Below are positions 35,734-45,182 of a DNA stretch of 64,000 bases, in pieces. The position numbers and the translations under genes are program-made. How positions within the stretch are numbered: the stretch's first letter is position 1; each line of letters begins with the position of its first letter. The stretch is from Nitrospirota bacterium (lineage in GTDB: Bacteria > Nitrospirota > Thermodesulfovibrionia > Thermodesulfovibrionales > JdFR-88). The notes beneath the pieces are model-generated. The model was not told where the DNA came from. It did not search any database and was given only the letters and a program-made list of their open reading frames with translations. The DNA is taken from NCBI GenBank assembly GCA_021825295.1, contig JAKAHV010000008.1, positions 1-64,000 on the forward strand, in the 5' to 3' direction.

Positions 35734-37039
35734 ACCCCGGCCAGATAATATCGGGCTCCTGCGCCGCACGCGTTATCCCCGCCACGCTTGAAAGCAGGCG
35801 GATGGAGCTTATCCTCTCAACCCGCCTCACCTCCCTGACGCCGAAAGGGATGAAAAAGGCCGCGACCAGTCCGGCCGCGGTGGAAACCAGAAAGAGCGAG
35901 AATATCCTGTGTCCTAAAACGGGAGGCAGCAGAGGTATGAGAAGGCCCCCCGCGAGCGCGCCCAGGCAAAGTCCGGTTCCCGTCGCCGCGTTTAAATGGG
36001 CGATGCGGCCCGTCCTGTCGCCGGGGCTTGATGCATCGTACACGAAATTCGAGGCCGACAGATTGAACCCGGCCCAGATGAACCCGGAGAGGACCTGCGC
36101 CAGTATCAGATACAGGGGGCTGCTGCCGGCGAGCCAGAGCGCCGGCACAAACACCACGAGCCTGGAGGTCACCCTGATGATCTTCATATTGCCGGTCCTG
36201 TCCGCATGCCTGCCCCACCGCTTCATTGACAGGTAGATTGCGAGGGCCTGCACGGAGCTGACCGCAATGTAGGTGGTATAGGCGAAGTGCAGGTCCTTCA
36301 GCATCAGCACCGTAAAAAACGGGCCCGCCATGTTCGCGGAGAAATTGATTGCCCCCACGAAAAAGGCAAACCGGGTGAAATTGCTGAGCCCGCCGCGGGC
36401 CGGCAGGCCCTGGCTTGCCTGCTTCATCGCCGGCTCTTCCATGCGCCTCAGGCACCTCCACGAAAAAATCCTGGATACAAAGGCCGCGACGAAAAGCGCG
36501 GCGAAGCCCGTGAAGATATCAGTTGCCCTCGCGAAGCCAAGCACGATGGCCGCTATCAATGCGGCAACGACGGATATGATGCCCAGCACCTGGTTTCGCC
36601 AGCCGAAATACTCGCCCCATTTCTCCTTTTCGACTATCTCGGACATCATGCTGCTCCAGGCCGGGTAGACCATGGCGCCGGACGAGGTAAAAAGCGCCAC
36701 GGCAGCCATGAAGACCCACGGGGCCGGCCGCCCGGAGAGAAAAAACGCCTGCAGCGCCATGAACAGAAGCGAGAGGGCCTGCAGGGGGACAAACAGGTCC
36801 ATTACGGGCCTCCTGGAACGGAACCTCTCCACCAGTGCCGGGCTTTTAAGCTGGATTATCGAGGCAAAAAGGTTCGGGACCGCGCCAAGGATGCCCACCT
36901 GGCCCACGGTGCCGCCCATGGCGAGCAGAAAGGGCGTGAAATAATTCTGGACAAACCCGCCCATCAGGCTTGCAAACACCCCGTCCAGAAACGAGTATCT
37001 CAGGGTCCTTTTTCTATCCGTGATTATTTTCTGCGCCAT
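35582..37039 (-). CDS. MFS transporter, unknown substrate
   Basis: 485 residues with about twelve membrane helices and the pattern FLDGVFASLMGGFVQNYFTP at the start. The intracellular loop 8-9 equivalent reads RWGRHADRTGNMKI. The substrate cannot be told from sequence. The last ~65 residues, after VERISSIRLLSSVAG, are Arg/Ser/Pro-rich, lack membrane character and lie largely antisense to the 3' end of the CLC gene. The original stop codon may have been lost. Confidence 0.85.
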   Translation of the reverse strand: MAQKIITDRKRTLRYSFLDGVFASLMGGFVQNYFTPFLLAMGGTVGQVGILGAVPNLFASIIQLKSPALVERFRSRRPVMDLFVPLQALSLLFMALQAFFLSGRPAPWVFMAAVALFTSSGAMVYPAWSSMMSEIVEKEKWGEYFGWRNQVLGIISVVAALIAAIVLGFARATDIFTGFAALFVAAFVSRIFSWRCLRRMEEPAMKQASQGLPARGGLSNFTRFAFFVGAINFSANMAGPFFTVLMLKDLHFAYTTYIAVSSVQALAIYLSMKRWGRHADRTGNMKIIRVTSRLVVFVPALWLAGSSPLYLILAQVLSGFIWAGFNLSASNFVYDASSPGDRTGRIAHLNAATGTGLCLGALAGGLLIPLLPPVLGHRIFSLFLVSTAAGLVAAFFIPFGVREVRRVERISSIRLLSSVAGITRAAQEPDIIWPGFRTSFFSGPPCYRRKLRLLCLPYRLLFWAPVSSPPGSRLCPSAKTFQSPR

Positions 37040-37257
37040 GGATTATTTTCTGCGAAATGGGGGGGAAACCCGTCGCTTTGGACCGGCTTGAAGCGCGGCC
37101 CTTTAAAAATGGTTTCAGGGGTTATTTTAAATGCCGGAGGGGGGTGCTGTCTGTGATTAGAATCGCAATTGATTGATTAAGGCGGGATTCAGATCGTCTT
37201 AAGGGCGAAGGGCAAAAGGATGCACTCCCCCCTCAAGGGGGAGGAGTTAGCGGAAAC

Positions 37258-37293
37258 CCTGTAGCAAGCTACAGGGAATTGCTAGTTAAAAAG
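37258..37293. repeat. 36-bp palindromic repeat, copy 2
   Basis: Same element as at 23594-23629 with one mismatch. It lies in the 284-base gap between the MFS gene and thiE, next to the inverted repeat CTCCCCCCTCAAGGGGGAG (37224-37243). I see no gene in that gap. Confidence 0.85.
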
Positions 37294-37323
37294 GGGGGGG
37301 CGGCGGCCGGAATCGATTTTGAG

Positions 37324-37983
37324 TCAGGCGGTCCGGTCAAAGGGCCTTAACGCCTCCAGAAACCGCCTCACATTGCCGCTGATGTCTCCGCGGGCAATCG
37401 CGGCCGAGACGGCTGCGGCATTGGCGCCGACCCTTATCACCCCGCCGATGTTCTCAGGGGTTATGCCGCCGATTGCAACCATAGGTATCTTCACCTGCCG
37501 CCTCACTTCCTGAAGCGGACCTATCCCCCTGGCAGGTCCCGCGTCCTTTGTGGCGGTCTCGAAGATGGGGCCGAATCCTATGTAGTCCGCCCCGCCTTCC
37601 GACGCCTCCCTAGCCTCGGCCATGTTATGGGTAGATATTCCAATCAGCTTGTTGCCCATAAGCCGCCTGGCCTCTTCAAGGGGGAAATCATCCTGCCCCA
37701 GGTGAACGCCGTCCGCATCCACCGCCAGCGCGATATCGGGGTAGTCGTTTATGAAAAGAAGGGCGCCATGTTCCCGGGAAATCCCGCGCAGATATGATGC
37801 GGCCTCGAACACCTGCCTCCTTGGGGCGTCTTTCATCCTCAACTGCACCCATTTCAGGCCGGCCAGAAACGCGGAGGCGGCCTGTTTTGCCGCGGGGACG
37901 CCGCAGGCGGATTCCTCCGCCGTGAGAAAGCAGAGGCCGCCCAGATACAGGCCGTGGGGGGATTCATTCGGGGAACGCTCCAT
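37324..37983 (-). CDS. thiE: thiamine-phosphate synthase
   Basis: 219 residues. Joins HMP-PP and thiazole phosphate to make thiamine phosphate. TIM-barrel motifs: WVQLRMKDAP, LLFINDYPDIALAVDADGVH, LGQDDFP, IGISTHN, GADYIGFGPIFETATKD and VAIGGITPENIGGV. The C-terminal gene of the acc/efp group, 25 bases after accC. No TPP riboswitch is seen before it. Confidence 0.95.
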   Translation of the reverse strand: MERSPNESPHGLYLGGLCFLTAEESACGVPAAKQAASAFLAGLKWVQLRMKDAPRRQVFEAASYLRGISREHGALLFINDYPDIALAVDADGVHLGQDDFPLEEARRLMGNKLIGISTHNMAEAREASEGGADYIGFGPIFETATKDAGPARGIGPLQEVRRQVKIPMVAIGGITPENIGGVIRVGANAAAVSAAIARGDISGNVRRFLEALRPFDRTA

Positions 37984-38008
37984 GGGGGCAGCAGGCAGGG
38001 ATCGAATC

Positions 38009-39361
38009 TCAGCCCGTGGGGGTTTCGGGCTTATGGAGTCTGTCCAGGAAGGAGGTGTTTATCCTGCCCTCCTTGAAATCCCTGTTTTCAAGGACCCGCT
38101 TGTGAAACGGGATCGTCGTTTTTATCCCCTCGATGACAAACTCGTCAAGGGCGCGCTTCATCCTCGCGATGGCCTCCTGCCTGTTGGAGCCGAATGTTAT
38201 CAGCTTGGCTATCAGCGAATCGTAGTGGGAGGGGACGGTCCAGCCGCAGTAGGCGGCGGTGTCCACCCGCACGCCGGGGCCGCCCGGCTGGTGCAGAAAC
38301 TCTATCTTCCCGGGCGAGGGGATGAAGCGGTCCGGGTCTTCCGCGTTTATCCTGCACTCTATGGCCGAGCCCCGCGGCTTGAAGACCTTTTTCGCCGTGA
38401 TGGGCATGCCCGCCGAAAGAAGTATCTGCTCCTTCACGAGGTCCACGCCCATGACCATCTCGGTCACCGGGTGCTCGACCTGCACCCTGGTGTTGAACTC
38501 CATGAAATAGACCTCCTCTTCGGGGGTGACAATGAACTCCACGGTGCCGATATTCCTGTATTTGACGGCCCTGGCCGCCCTTATGGCAAGCTCCCCCAGG
38601 CGCTTGCGGAGTTTTTCCGAGACAAAAGAAGAAGGAGACTCCTCGATCAGTTTCTGGTGCCTGCGCTGGATGGAGCATTCCCTCTCTCCCAGATGGATGA
38701 TCCTGCCCTTGGTGTCGGCCAGCACCTGGACCTCTATATGCCTTATGTCCTGGAGATATTTTTCAAGGTAGAGCTCGCTGGAGCCGAAGGCGGTAAGCGC
38801 CTCCCTCTGGGCCATGTAAAACGCGTCTTCTATCTGCTCCTCGGCGTTTACTATCTTCATGCCCCTGCCGCCCCCGCCCATGGAGGCCTTGATGATGCAG
38901 GGGAAACCTATCTTCTTTGCGGCCTTTACCGCCGCGGCCACGCTGTCCAGGGGGCCGTCGCTGCCGGGCACAACCGGCACGCCCCTCCTCTTCATCACCT
39001 GCCTGGCCTTGGCCTTGTCCCCGCCAAGCCTGATGTTGTCCGGCGACGGACCGATAAACGCTATTCCGGAGGCGGCGCAGGCCTCGGCGAACTGCGGGTT
39101 TTCGGACAGGAACCCGTAGCCGGGATGAATGGCCTCGGAGTCCGTTATCTCGGCGGCGGTCAGTATCGCGGGCACGTTCAGATAGCTCTGCTCGGCCTGG
39201 GCGGGCCCTATGCAGATGGCCTCGTCCGCGAGTCTGACATGCATGTTCTGCCGGTCGGCCTCCGAATAGACGGAGACCGTGCGGATGTCAAGCTCGCGGC
39301 AAGCCCTGATTATCCTGACGGCGATCTCCCCCCGGTTGGCTATCAATATCTTTTTAAACAT
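38009..39361 (-). CDS. accC: biotin carboxylase subunit of acetyl-CoA carboxylase
   Basis: 450 residues. Carboxylates biotin on BCCP using ATP and bicarbonate. ATP-grasp motifs: KASMGGGGRGMKIV, HIEVQVLAD, ECSIQRRHQKLIEESPS and FMEFNTRVQVEHPVTEM. It begins three bases after the accB stop, the usual accBC pairing. Confidence 0.98.
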   Translation of the reverse strand: MFKKILIANRGEIAVRIIRACRELDIRTVSVYSEADRQNMHVRLADEAICIGPAQAEQSYLNVPAILTAAEITDSEAIHPGYGFLSENPQFAEACAASGIAFIGPSPDNIRLGGDKAKARQVMKRRGVPVVPGSDGPLDSVAAAVKAAKKIGFPCIIKASMGGGGRGMKIVNAEEQIEDAFYMAQREALTAFGSSELYLEKYLQDIRHIEVQVLADTKGRIIHLGERECSIQRRHQKLIEESPSSFVSEKLRKRLGELAIRAARAVKYRNIGTVEFIVTPEEEVYFMEFNTRVQVEHPVTEMVMGVDLVKEQILLSAGMPITAKKVFKPRGSAIECRINAEDPDRFIPSPGKIEFLHQPGGPGVRVDTAAYCGWTVPSHYDSLIAKLITFGSNRQEAIARMKRALDEFVIEGIKTTIPFHKRVLENRDFKEGRINTSFLDRLHKPETPTG

Positions 39362-39364
39362 TTA

Positions 39365-39802
39365 TTATTGCTGGACGGCGGGCTCTATCAGGAAAAGCGG
39401 CTCTCCGTATTCGACCGGCTGGCCGTTTTCGACCAGGACCTTCACAACCTGGCCCTCGATTTCGGACTCGATTTCATTCATGAGCTTCATGGCCTCCACT
39501 ATGCAGAGCACCTGGCCCTTTTTCACGAAGGAGCCGATCTCCACGAAGGACGGGGCCTCCGGGGTGGGCGCCCTGTAGAAAGTCCCTACAAGCGGGGCCG
39601 TTATCGTTATGAGGCGATCTTTTTCGGCCTCTTCATGTTTTATCTGCGGGGGCGCGCCCGGCGCCTCCGCCGGAAACTCGACCGAGGTGTAGAACCGTCC
39701 GCGCCGGATCTTTACCTTCGAGCCCTCCTTCTCCACCTGTATCTCGGTGACGTCGGTGTCTTTAAGAAGCTCCAGGAGAGCCTTTATGTCCTCTAACTCC
39801 AT
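39365..39802 (-). CDS. accB: biotin carboxyl carrier protein of acetyl-CoA carboxylase
   Basis: 145 residues. The biotin domain occupies the last ~75 residues with EAMKLMNEIESE, biotin on Lys106; the FYRAPTPEAPSFVEIG stretch is typical of AccB. The N-terminal half is the usual charged domain. It abuts efp with no gap on one side and accC on the other. Confidence 0.98.
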   Translation of the reverse strand: MELEDIKALLELLKDTDVTEIQVEKEGSKVKIRRGRFYTSVEFPAEAPGAPPQIKHEEAEKDRLITITAPLVGTFYRAPTPEAPSFVEIGSFVKKGQVLCIVEAMKLMNEIESEIEGQVVKVLVENGQPVEYGEPLFLIEPAVQQ

Positions 39803-40363
39803 CTACTTGACCCTCTCCACGTATTCCCCGGTCCTCGTGTCCACCCGGATGACGTCCCCGATATTTATATGAAACGGCACCTTTATGGTCGCCCCGGTCT
39901 CGAGCTTGGCGGGCTTGTAGCCGCCGGCGGCCGTGTCCCCCTTGAAGCCGGGCTCCGTCTGCGCCACCTGGAGCTCCACAAAGGTCGGCAGTTCCGTACC
40001 GATCGGGGCGCCCTTGTAATAGAGCACCGTCGCCACGGTGTTTTCCTTGAGAAAAAGCCTGGCGTCCCCGAGCTGATTTTCATTGAAAGGCACCTGCTCA
40101 TAGCTTTCCGTATCCATGAAATAGTACAGGCCGTCCTGGTAATAGAGATACTGCATCGCCTTTTCTTCCAGTTCGGGACGGTCGAACTTCTCGCCGGACC
40201 GGAATGTGTCCTCCAGGACGTTGCCTGTCTTCAGGCTCTTCATCCTAGTGCGCACGACGGCGCCGCCGCGCCCCATCTTCACGTGCTGGAAATCCACTAT
40301 CTCGCAGGGCTCGCCCTTGTATACTATCTTCATGCCTTTTCTGAAATCGCTTGTCGAAATCAC
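39803..40363 (-). CDS. efp: elongation factor P
   Basis: 186 residues, three beta-barrel domains. Relieves ribosome stalling at polyproline. The tip loop of domain I reads KMGRGGAVV: position 32 is Arg, and the Lys34 that E. coli lysylates is absent. Arg32 matches the type that EarP rhamnosylates in Pseudomonas; no modifying enzyme is in the window. The C-terminal signature FHINIGDVIRVDTRTGEYVE is intact. Gene order pepQ-efp-accB-accC is widespread. Confidence 0.97.
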   Translation of the reverse strand: MISTSDFRKGMKIVYKGEPCEIVDFQHVKMGRGGAVVRTRMKSLKTGNVLEDTFRSGEKFDRPELEEKAMQYLYYQDGLYYFMDTESYEQVPFNENQLGDARLFLKENTVATVLYYKGAPIGTELPTFVELQVAQTEPGFKGDTAAGGYKPAKLETGATIKVPFHINIGDVIRVDTRTGEYVERVK

Positions 40364-40393
40364 GCTTTGAAAAACCTCCCCTGTATGTGAAAC

Positions 40394-41521
40394 CTAAATT
40401 CCGCTTTTGCCTCTGGGCAGATGGGTGAGCACTTCCGGGCGGTCTTCCGCCAGGTATACCATGTCCTCGATTCTTACGCCCCCAAGCCCGGGGACATAAA
40501 TGCCCGGTTCTATTGTAAAGACCGTTCCGCGGGCAAGCGGCTTATTTAGCCCCGGACGTGGCGAAACCCCGGGCTGCTCATGCACTTCCAGACCGATGCC
40601 ATGCCCGAGGCTGTGCCCGAAATACTCCCCATAGCCTGCCTGTTTTATAACATATCTGGCCGAATTGTCAATATCTTTCGGCCTCTTGCCGCCGCCGTCC
40701 CCCTTCGAATACGCCTTCGTCACGAAGGCGACGGCCTCGGACCGGGCCTGAAACACGGTCCGGTAAATCCTCTTTTTCCGGGCCAAGCCCGGCCCCTTTT
40801 GCCCCCCCGCAATCAGAAAAGTCCTGGTCATGTCGGAGCAGTAGCCTTCGCACTCGGCCCCCCAGTCTATTACGACCAGATCGCCCGGCGCAATCCTGCG
40901 CCCGGTGGGCCTGGCATGCGGAATTGCGGAGTTCTCGCCGGATGCCACTATCGCGGGAAAGGCCGGCTTTTGGGACCCCTTCTTTAAAATCGCCTCCTCA
41001 AGGCGCAGGGCCAGCGCCTTTTCAGTTACGCCAGGCCTGATATGGCCCTTTATATCGTTAAAGGCATCCTCGGCCCGCTTGACAGCCTTCCTGATGCACT
41101 CCATTTCATAATCGTCCTTGATGGTCCTCAGCCCTTCTACAACCCCGCCCAGCGGGACCACCCCCGACCCGAAAATACGCCTGAGCTTTTCGTAAAAGCC
41201 ATAGGAGACGGTCTTCTCGAAGGCAAGTTTTTTATTTTCGGCCGCCAGCCTGCGGCTAAGCCGCGCAAGCGTCCTCTCCAGCGTGCCCTTTATGACGATT
41301 GTCTCGTAGAGACGCCCCGCCTCGCCAAGCGCGCCGCCGCCGTATCTGGAGTCCGTAATGAAAAGGGCCTCTTTCCCGGTGACGATCACGTAGCCCGCGG
41401 AGCCTGTAAACCCCGTCAGGTACCTGACGTTCACCAGGTTGCTTACCAGGAGGGCGCCAGCCCCCTTCAGGGCTGTCCGCAGGGCGGCCAGTCTTTTTTG
41501 GAGAGACTCGACGGGCGTCAA
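40394..41521 (-). CDS. pepQ: M24 metallopeptidase, Xaa-Pro aminopeptidase type
   Basis: 375 residues. Creatinase-like N-terminal domain ([20 protein letters not shown]), then the pita-bread domain with metal ligands in [47 protein letters not shown] and GVRIEDM. Cuts peptides before proline. Its start overlaps the aroQ stop by four bases. Downstream efp acts on polyproline translation, so the pairing makes sense. Confidence 0.93.
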   Translation of the reverse strand: MTPVESLQKRLAALRTALKGAGALLVSNLVNVRYLTGFTGSAGYVIVTGKEALFITDSRYGGGALGEAGRLYETIVIKGTLERTLARLSRRLAAENKKLAFEKTVSYGFYEKLRRIFGSGVVPLGGVVEGLRTIKDDYEMECIRKAVKRAEDAFNDIKGHIRPGVTEKALALRLEEAILKKGSQKPAFPAIVASGENSAIPHARPTGRRIAPGDLVVIDWGAECEGYCSDMTRTFLIAGGQKGPGLARKKRIYRTVFQARSEAVAFVTKAYSKGDGGGKRPKDIDNSARYVIKQAGYGEYFGHSLGHGIGLEVHEQPGVSPRPGLNKPLARGTVFTIEPGIYVPGLGGVRIEDMVYLAEDRPEVLTHLPRGKSGI

Positions 41522-41970
41522 TGCTTGTGCGGGACCCCTTCCAGAAGTATCTTCGCCGCGGCCCGCAGGGCCAGCATGTAGCTGCCCGGCCCAAAACCGC
41601 TTATCTGCCCGAGCGCGACCTCCGCTATGTATGAGCGCCTGCGGAATTCCTCGCGCCTGTGGATGTTCGAAAGGTGCACCTCAATGGCCGGCTTTTCCAC
41701 CGCCGATATCGCATCCCGGATGGCAATGCTCGTGTGCGTGTAGGCCGCCGGATTTATGATCAGCAGGTCATAGTCGGCCGCCTGGATTGCATCGATTATC
41801 CCCGCCTCGCTGTTTGTCTGCACGGCGGCGATCTCGAGCCCCAGCCGGCCGGCCATCGCCTTCATCGCCTCATTTATCTGGTCAAGCGTGCCGGCGCCGT
41901 AAACAGAAACCTCGCGCCTTCCAAGCAGGTTCAGATTCGGTCCGTGAATCACCTTTACCTTCGGCATCAC
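41518..41970 (-). CDS. aroQ: type II 3-dehydroquinate dehydratase
   Basis: 150 residues, the small dodecameric type. Third step of the shikimate pathway. Motifs: [14 protein letters not shown] with catalytic Tyr24 just after (SVYG), [29 protein letters not shown] and [14 protein letters not shown]. It overlaps the copZ-like stop by four bases. Confidence 0.97.
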   Translation of the reverse strand: MMPKVKVIHGPNLNLLGRREVSVYGAGTLDQINEAMKAMAGRLGLEIAAVQTNSEAGIIDAIQAADYDLLIINPAAYTHTSIAIRDAISAVEKPAIEVHLSNIHRREEFRRRSYIAEVALGQISGFGPGSYMLALRAAAKILLEGVPHKH

Positions 41971-42179
41971 TCGTGCTCCTGCACCACTCTGTAGCCGGCG
42001 TTTTTTATCGCCTGCTCTATCTCCGTGCGCCCCGTCTTGCCTTCATCGTACCGGACAACGGCCTTCCCGATTTCCACCTGTGAGCCTGCCACTCCGCTTA
42101 CGGCTTCCACGGCCTTCCTGACAGCCATGACACAATGCTGGCAACTCATGCCCTCAATCTTGATGGTGGCCTCCGTCAT
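41967..42179 (-). CDS. heavy-metal-associated (CopZ-like) copper chaperone
   Basis: 70 residues, one HMA domain. GMSCQHC near residues 9-15 binds Cu(I) or another soft metal; the C-terminal IKNAGYRVV is the usual last helix and strand. No P-type ATPase is nearby, so its partner is elsewhere. It overlaps aroQ by four bases and leads that operon. Confidence 0.92.
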   Translation of the reverse strand: MTEATIKIEGMSCQHCVMAVRKAVEAVSGVAGSQVEIGKAVVRYDEGKTGRTEIEQAIKNAGYRVVQEHE

Positions 42180-42397
42180 TCTGGTTCCTCCTGAAAAAGT
42201 AAATTATAAAAACCAATATTTTCAGAAACTTACCCGGAAGACCAAAGACTTTTCTTTAACAAATGCCCGAAAAACGCCTCCCGGAAAATCCATCCACCCC
42301 GCGGCGGGGCGAGCTGCAACGGCAATCATGCCGCGGCAATGGCGTAAAAATAAAACAAGACTTTTTCAGCAGCCCGTTAAATGCCGGGGGAAAAAAA

Positions 42398-42787
42398 TCA
42401 GAAATCGCTTTCTATCCGGCCAGCGGCCTGCCTCAGATAGAACCTGCCCTTTCCGAGGCTTGCATCCGGCCTCATCACAAGGGCAAGGCAATACTCCGGG
42501 TTGATTCTACGAATTATTATAACGCAGGTCTGCGCGAGGATGGTAATTTCGACAGCGTCCCCGATCTGAAGATTTCTCGCGGCCCTGCCCGCCTCTCTTA
42601 TGATTTGCGAAGTCTCAGCCCCGATGGTCTCGGGATCCATAATTCCAGACCCGGGGAATTCCTCCCGTGAAGTTCCGGATGCGATGGCGCCCTCGCCCAC
42701 CGGGATGCCGTCCGTCCCGAGTATCACGGCATAGAGCACGCCTTCCGCCTTTTCGGTCACTTCCTTAAGGGCTTCCGAAAAAGTCAT
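42398..42787 (-). CDS. roadblock/LC7-domain protein
   Basis: 129 residues from MTFSEALKEV; the frame extends to 42823 inside the previous gene with a non-domain head. The fold is alpha-beta-beta-alpha-beta: VLYAVILGTDGIPVGEG, EIIREAG-type helix and VIIIRRINPEYCLALVM. Roadblock proteins pair with small Ras-like GTPases (MglB type) or act as dimer scaffolds. It overlaps the 3' end of the TPR gene by 23 bases, so the two are coupled. No MglA-like GTPase is in the window. Confidence 0.82.
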   Translation of the reverse strand: MTFSEALKEVTEKAEGVLYAVILGTDGIPVGEGAIASGTSREEFPGSGIMDPETIGAETSQIIREAGRAARNLQIGDAVEITILAQTCVIIIRRINPEYCLALVMRPDASLGKGRFYLRQAAGRIESDF

Positions 42788-43952
42788 CTTTTTTTCTTTT
42801 GGCCGACTCAAGGAATGCGCCAAGCATGGATATCTTCACGTCATCTTCGATGCCAAGGAGTTTAATAAGCATCTTCAGCTCTTCATGGCTCTGGAGGGCC
42901 CGAACGTCATCAGGATAAAGCTCCAGGTGTCTTCTGAGCAGGAGAAGCCCCCGGGCATACTCTCCCTTTTGAACCAGGAAATCGGTTTTCGAAAAAACAT
43001 CATCTGCCGTTCCGGTTCCGGCCTCTTCGCCGCCTGTCGCGATTGCAGAGTCATCCTCTATGACATCGTCTTTCAACTCGTCGTCTTCGATTACATCATC
43101 GGCCCCGGCTTCGATCTCGTCCACCGTTTCGATTTCGGCCCCAGCCTCTATTACAATCCCGCCGTCCTCTTCGCGGTCATCCTCCCCGTTTTTCTCGAAC
43201 CAGCCGGCCAGGTCTTCCTCCGCGGGCTGCGAGGCCTCCACAGGCTGCAAAGCGCCTTCCGCCTCTTCTTCCCCCGTCTCCAAAGAGATTTCTCCTGCGT
43301 CTCCGGTCCGGGCCGGGCTTTCACCCTCGTCCCCGCCCCCAACCGCCGGTCCTTCCGCGGCGGCGAAACTCGCATCATCAACCCTGATATCCTCTGATTC
43401 ACCTGCGATGGGATTTTCCCCGGGCCCTGCATCTACCCCCCGAACGGGACCGGCGGCGGGCTCTACGGATACCGGTTCTTCCGGTGTCCCGGCGCCCCCC
43501 GGCTCTTCCATTGCCCCGGCTGCGCCAGGTTCCGGGGACGCCGCGCCGGGCGCATCCCGGCCGTTCAGTTTCTCCAGGGCTTCCTTTGCTTCCATATCCA
43601 TGGGGTTTAGGCGGACAACCATTTCGAACGATCTCTTCGCGTTTTCCAGGTCCCCCAGGCTGAGATAGATGTCCGCCAGCCTTCTCTGGGCGAAGAGGTT
43701 GTCCGGGATGGCATCAGCCACGCGCCTGAATTCCACCAGCGCGGCCTCCAGGTTGTCTTCCTCGAGGTAGAGCTTGCCCAGGGCGACCCGCGCGCTCATG
43801 TAGTCGGGCTGTCTTTCAAGCCCGTCGTGAAGCACCTGGACCGCCTCCACACGCAGGCCGGCCTTTCTCAATTCATCGGCAAGGGATATGAAAAGCCTGG
43901 ATGAGGGGTCTTTCTGGACCCGTTCCTTCAATCTCTCAAGTTCGCCAGGCAT
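42765..43952 (-). CDS. TPR protein with long acidic linker
   Basis: 395 residues. Three or four TPR units (about 1-135: VEAVQVLHDGLERQPDYMSA, LEAALVEFRRVADAIPDN, LENAKRSFEMVVRLNPMD), then about 180 residues rich in Glu, Asp, Ala and Pro, and a last TPR-like unit (GEYARGLLLLRRHLELYPDD). Cytosolic scaffold. Overlap with the roadblock gene suggests they work together, perhaps as in Mgl-type polarity or motility systems; that is inference. Confidence 0.85.
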   Translation of the reverse strand: MPGELERLKERVQKDPSSRLFISLADELRKAGLRVEAVQVLHDGLERQPDYMSARVALGKLYLEEDNLEAALVEFRRVADAIPDNLFAQRRLADIYLSLGDLENAKRSFEMVVRLNPMDMEAKEALEKLNGRDAPGAASPEPGAAGAMEEPGGAGTPEEPVSVEPAAGPVRGVDAGPGENPIAGESEDIRVDDASFAAAEGPAVGGGDEGESPARTGDAGEISLETGEEEAEGALQPVEASQPAEEDLAGWFEKNGEDDREEDGGIVIEAGAEIETVDEIEAGADDVIEDDELKDDVIEDDSAIATGGEEAGTGTADDVFSKTDFLVQKGEYARGLLLLRRHLELYPDDVRALQSHEELKMLIKLLGIEDDVKISMLGAFLESAKRKKDDFFGSP

Positions 43953-43982
43953 TGTAGATTTTCAATTAATAATACTTAAAAG

Positions 43983-45182
43983 TCAAGCATTCAGAAGCTG
44001 TAAAACACTATCCAGGATTTCGTTGGCAACATCTTCCTTGTCCATCATGGGGATCTCCCTGCGGCCTCCCCCCCGTTCAATAATCGTCACCGCGTTTGTC
44101 CGGCAATCGAAACCGGCCCCCGGCCTTGTGACATCGTTAAAAACGATCATGTCAAGCCCTTTTTTCTTCATCTTCCCCTCGGCCCTCCCGGTGCCGGAGC
44201 CGGTCTCCGCCGCAAACCCGACCGTAAAAGGCCTCTTCCGCCGCCGGGAGACCTCGAGCAAAATATCATGCGTTGCTTTAAGTTTCAGGTCTAAAGTATC
44301 CGATTTTGAAATCTTTTCCGTAAATGTCTCTTCGGGTGTAAAATCCGCCGGAGCGGCGGCCATAATCAGCACCCCGGCATCATTCACTTCCTCCAGGACG
44401 GCTTTTCCCATCTGGGCCGCGGTCTCCACGCGGATGAATTTCCCGATGCCGGAAGGCGGCTCTATTGCGGTGGGGCCGCTTATGAGTGTGACGTCCGCCC
44501 CGCGGGCGGCGGCCGCCCTTGCCAGTGCAAACCCCATCCTGCCGCTTGAGCGGTTGGAAATGAACCTGACCGGGTCGATCTGTTCCCTCGTGGGGCCAGC
44601 GGTCACGAGCACCCGCCGGCCCTGAAAATCCTTGCCGGCAAAGGCGTCCCTTGCGGCCTCCACAATCCTCTCCACGGCGGCCATCCGGCCGATGCCGGCG
44701 GCTCCGCAGGCAAGCGGCCCTTCCTCGGGGGCTATCTCGATTGCTCCGAGCGCGTTTTTAAGGAAATCCAGGTTTCTTCCGAATGCCGGATGAGTGTACA
44801 TCGCGGGGTTCATGGCGGGAGCGACAAGTGTTTTTCCCTTATAAGCCAGAAAGCATGCCGTAATGATGTCGTCCGCCACCCCGAGGGCCATCCTGCTTAT
44901 GGTATTCGCGGTGGCCGGGGCCACGATGAACAGGTCGGCGGACGCGGCAAGGTTCACATGCGCCAGGGGTTCTTCCAGGAGGCTTGTGAGGGGCTTCCGG
45001 CCGGATGCAAGCTCCAGTGAAAGGGGTGTTATAAAATTCAAGGAAGCGGATGTCATGATGACCCTCACATCCGCTTCCTCGTCTTTCAGCCTCCTGGCAA
45101 GCTCGACCGCCTTGTAAGCGGCAACGCTGCCGGTTACCCCCAAAAGCAGGTTTTTATTCTTTAGGGGACTCCTCTTCGCCAT
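43983..45182 (-). CDS. coaBC: phosphopantothenoylcysteine decarboxylase/phosphopantothenate-cysteine ligase
   Basis: 399 residues from MAKRSPLKNKNLLLG; the frame opens at 45308 inside rpoZ with an Arg-rich head that I reject. CoaC half: GVTGSVAAYKAVELAR, APATANTISRMALG and APAMNPAMYTHPA with the flavin site. CoaB half: VTAGPTREQIDPVRFISNRS and AAAPADFTPEE. It makes 4'-phosphopantetheine for CoA. Its start overlaps the rpoZ stop by 29 bases. Confidence 0.96.
   Translation of the reverse strand: MAKRSPLKNKNLLLGVTGSVAAYKAVELARRLKDEEADVRVIMTSASLNFITPLSLELASGRKPLTSLLEEPLAHVNLAASADLFIVAPATANTISRMALGVADDIITACFLAYKGKTLVAPAMNPAMYTHPAFGRNLDFLKNALGAIEIAPEEGPLACGAAGIGRMAAVERIVEAARDAFAGKDFQGRRVLVTAGPTREQIDPVRFISNRSSGRMGFALARAAAARGADVTLISGPTAIEPPSGIGKFIRVETAAQMGKAVLEEVNDAGVLIMAAAPADFTPEETFTEKISKSDTLDLKLKATHDILLEVSRRRKRPFTVGFAAETGSGTGRAEGKMKKKGLDMIVFNDVTRPGAGFDCRTNAVTIIERGGGRREIPMMDKEDVANEILDSVLQLLNA

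Noticed and set aside
37751-39796. 681-codon plus-strand open frame across accC and accB
   Set aside because: Antisense shadow of well-identified genes in a GC-rich codon context.
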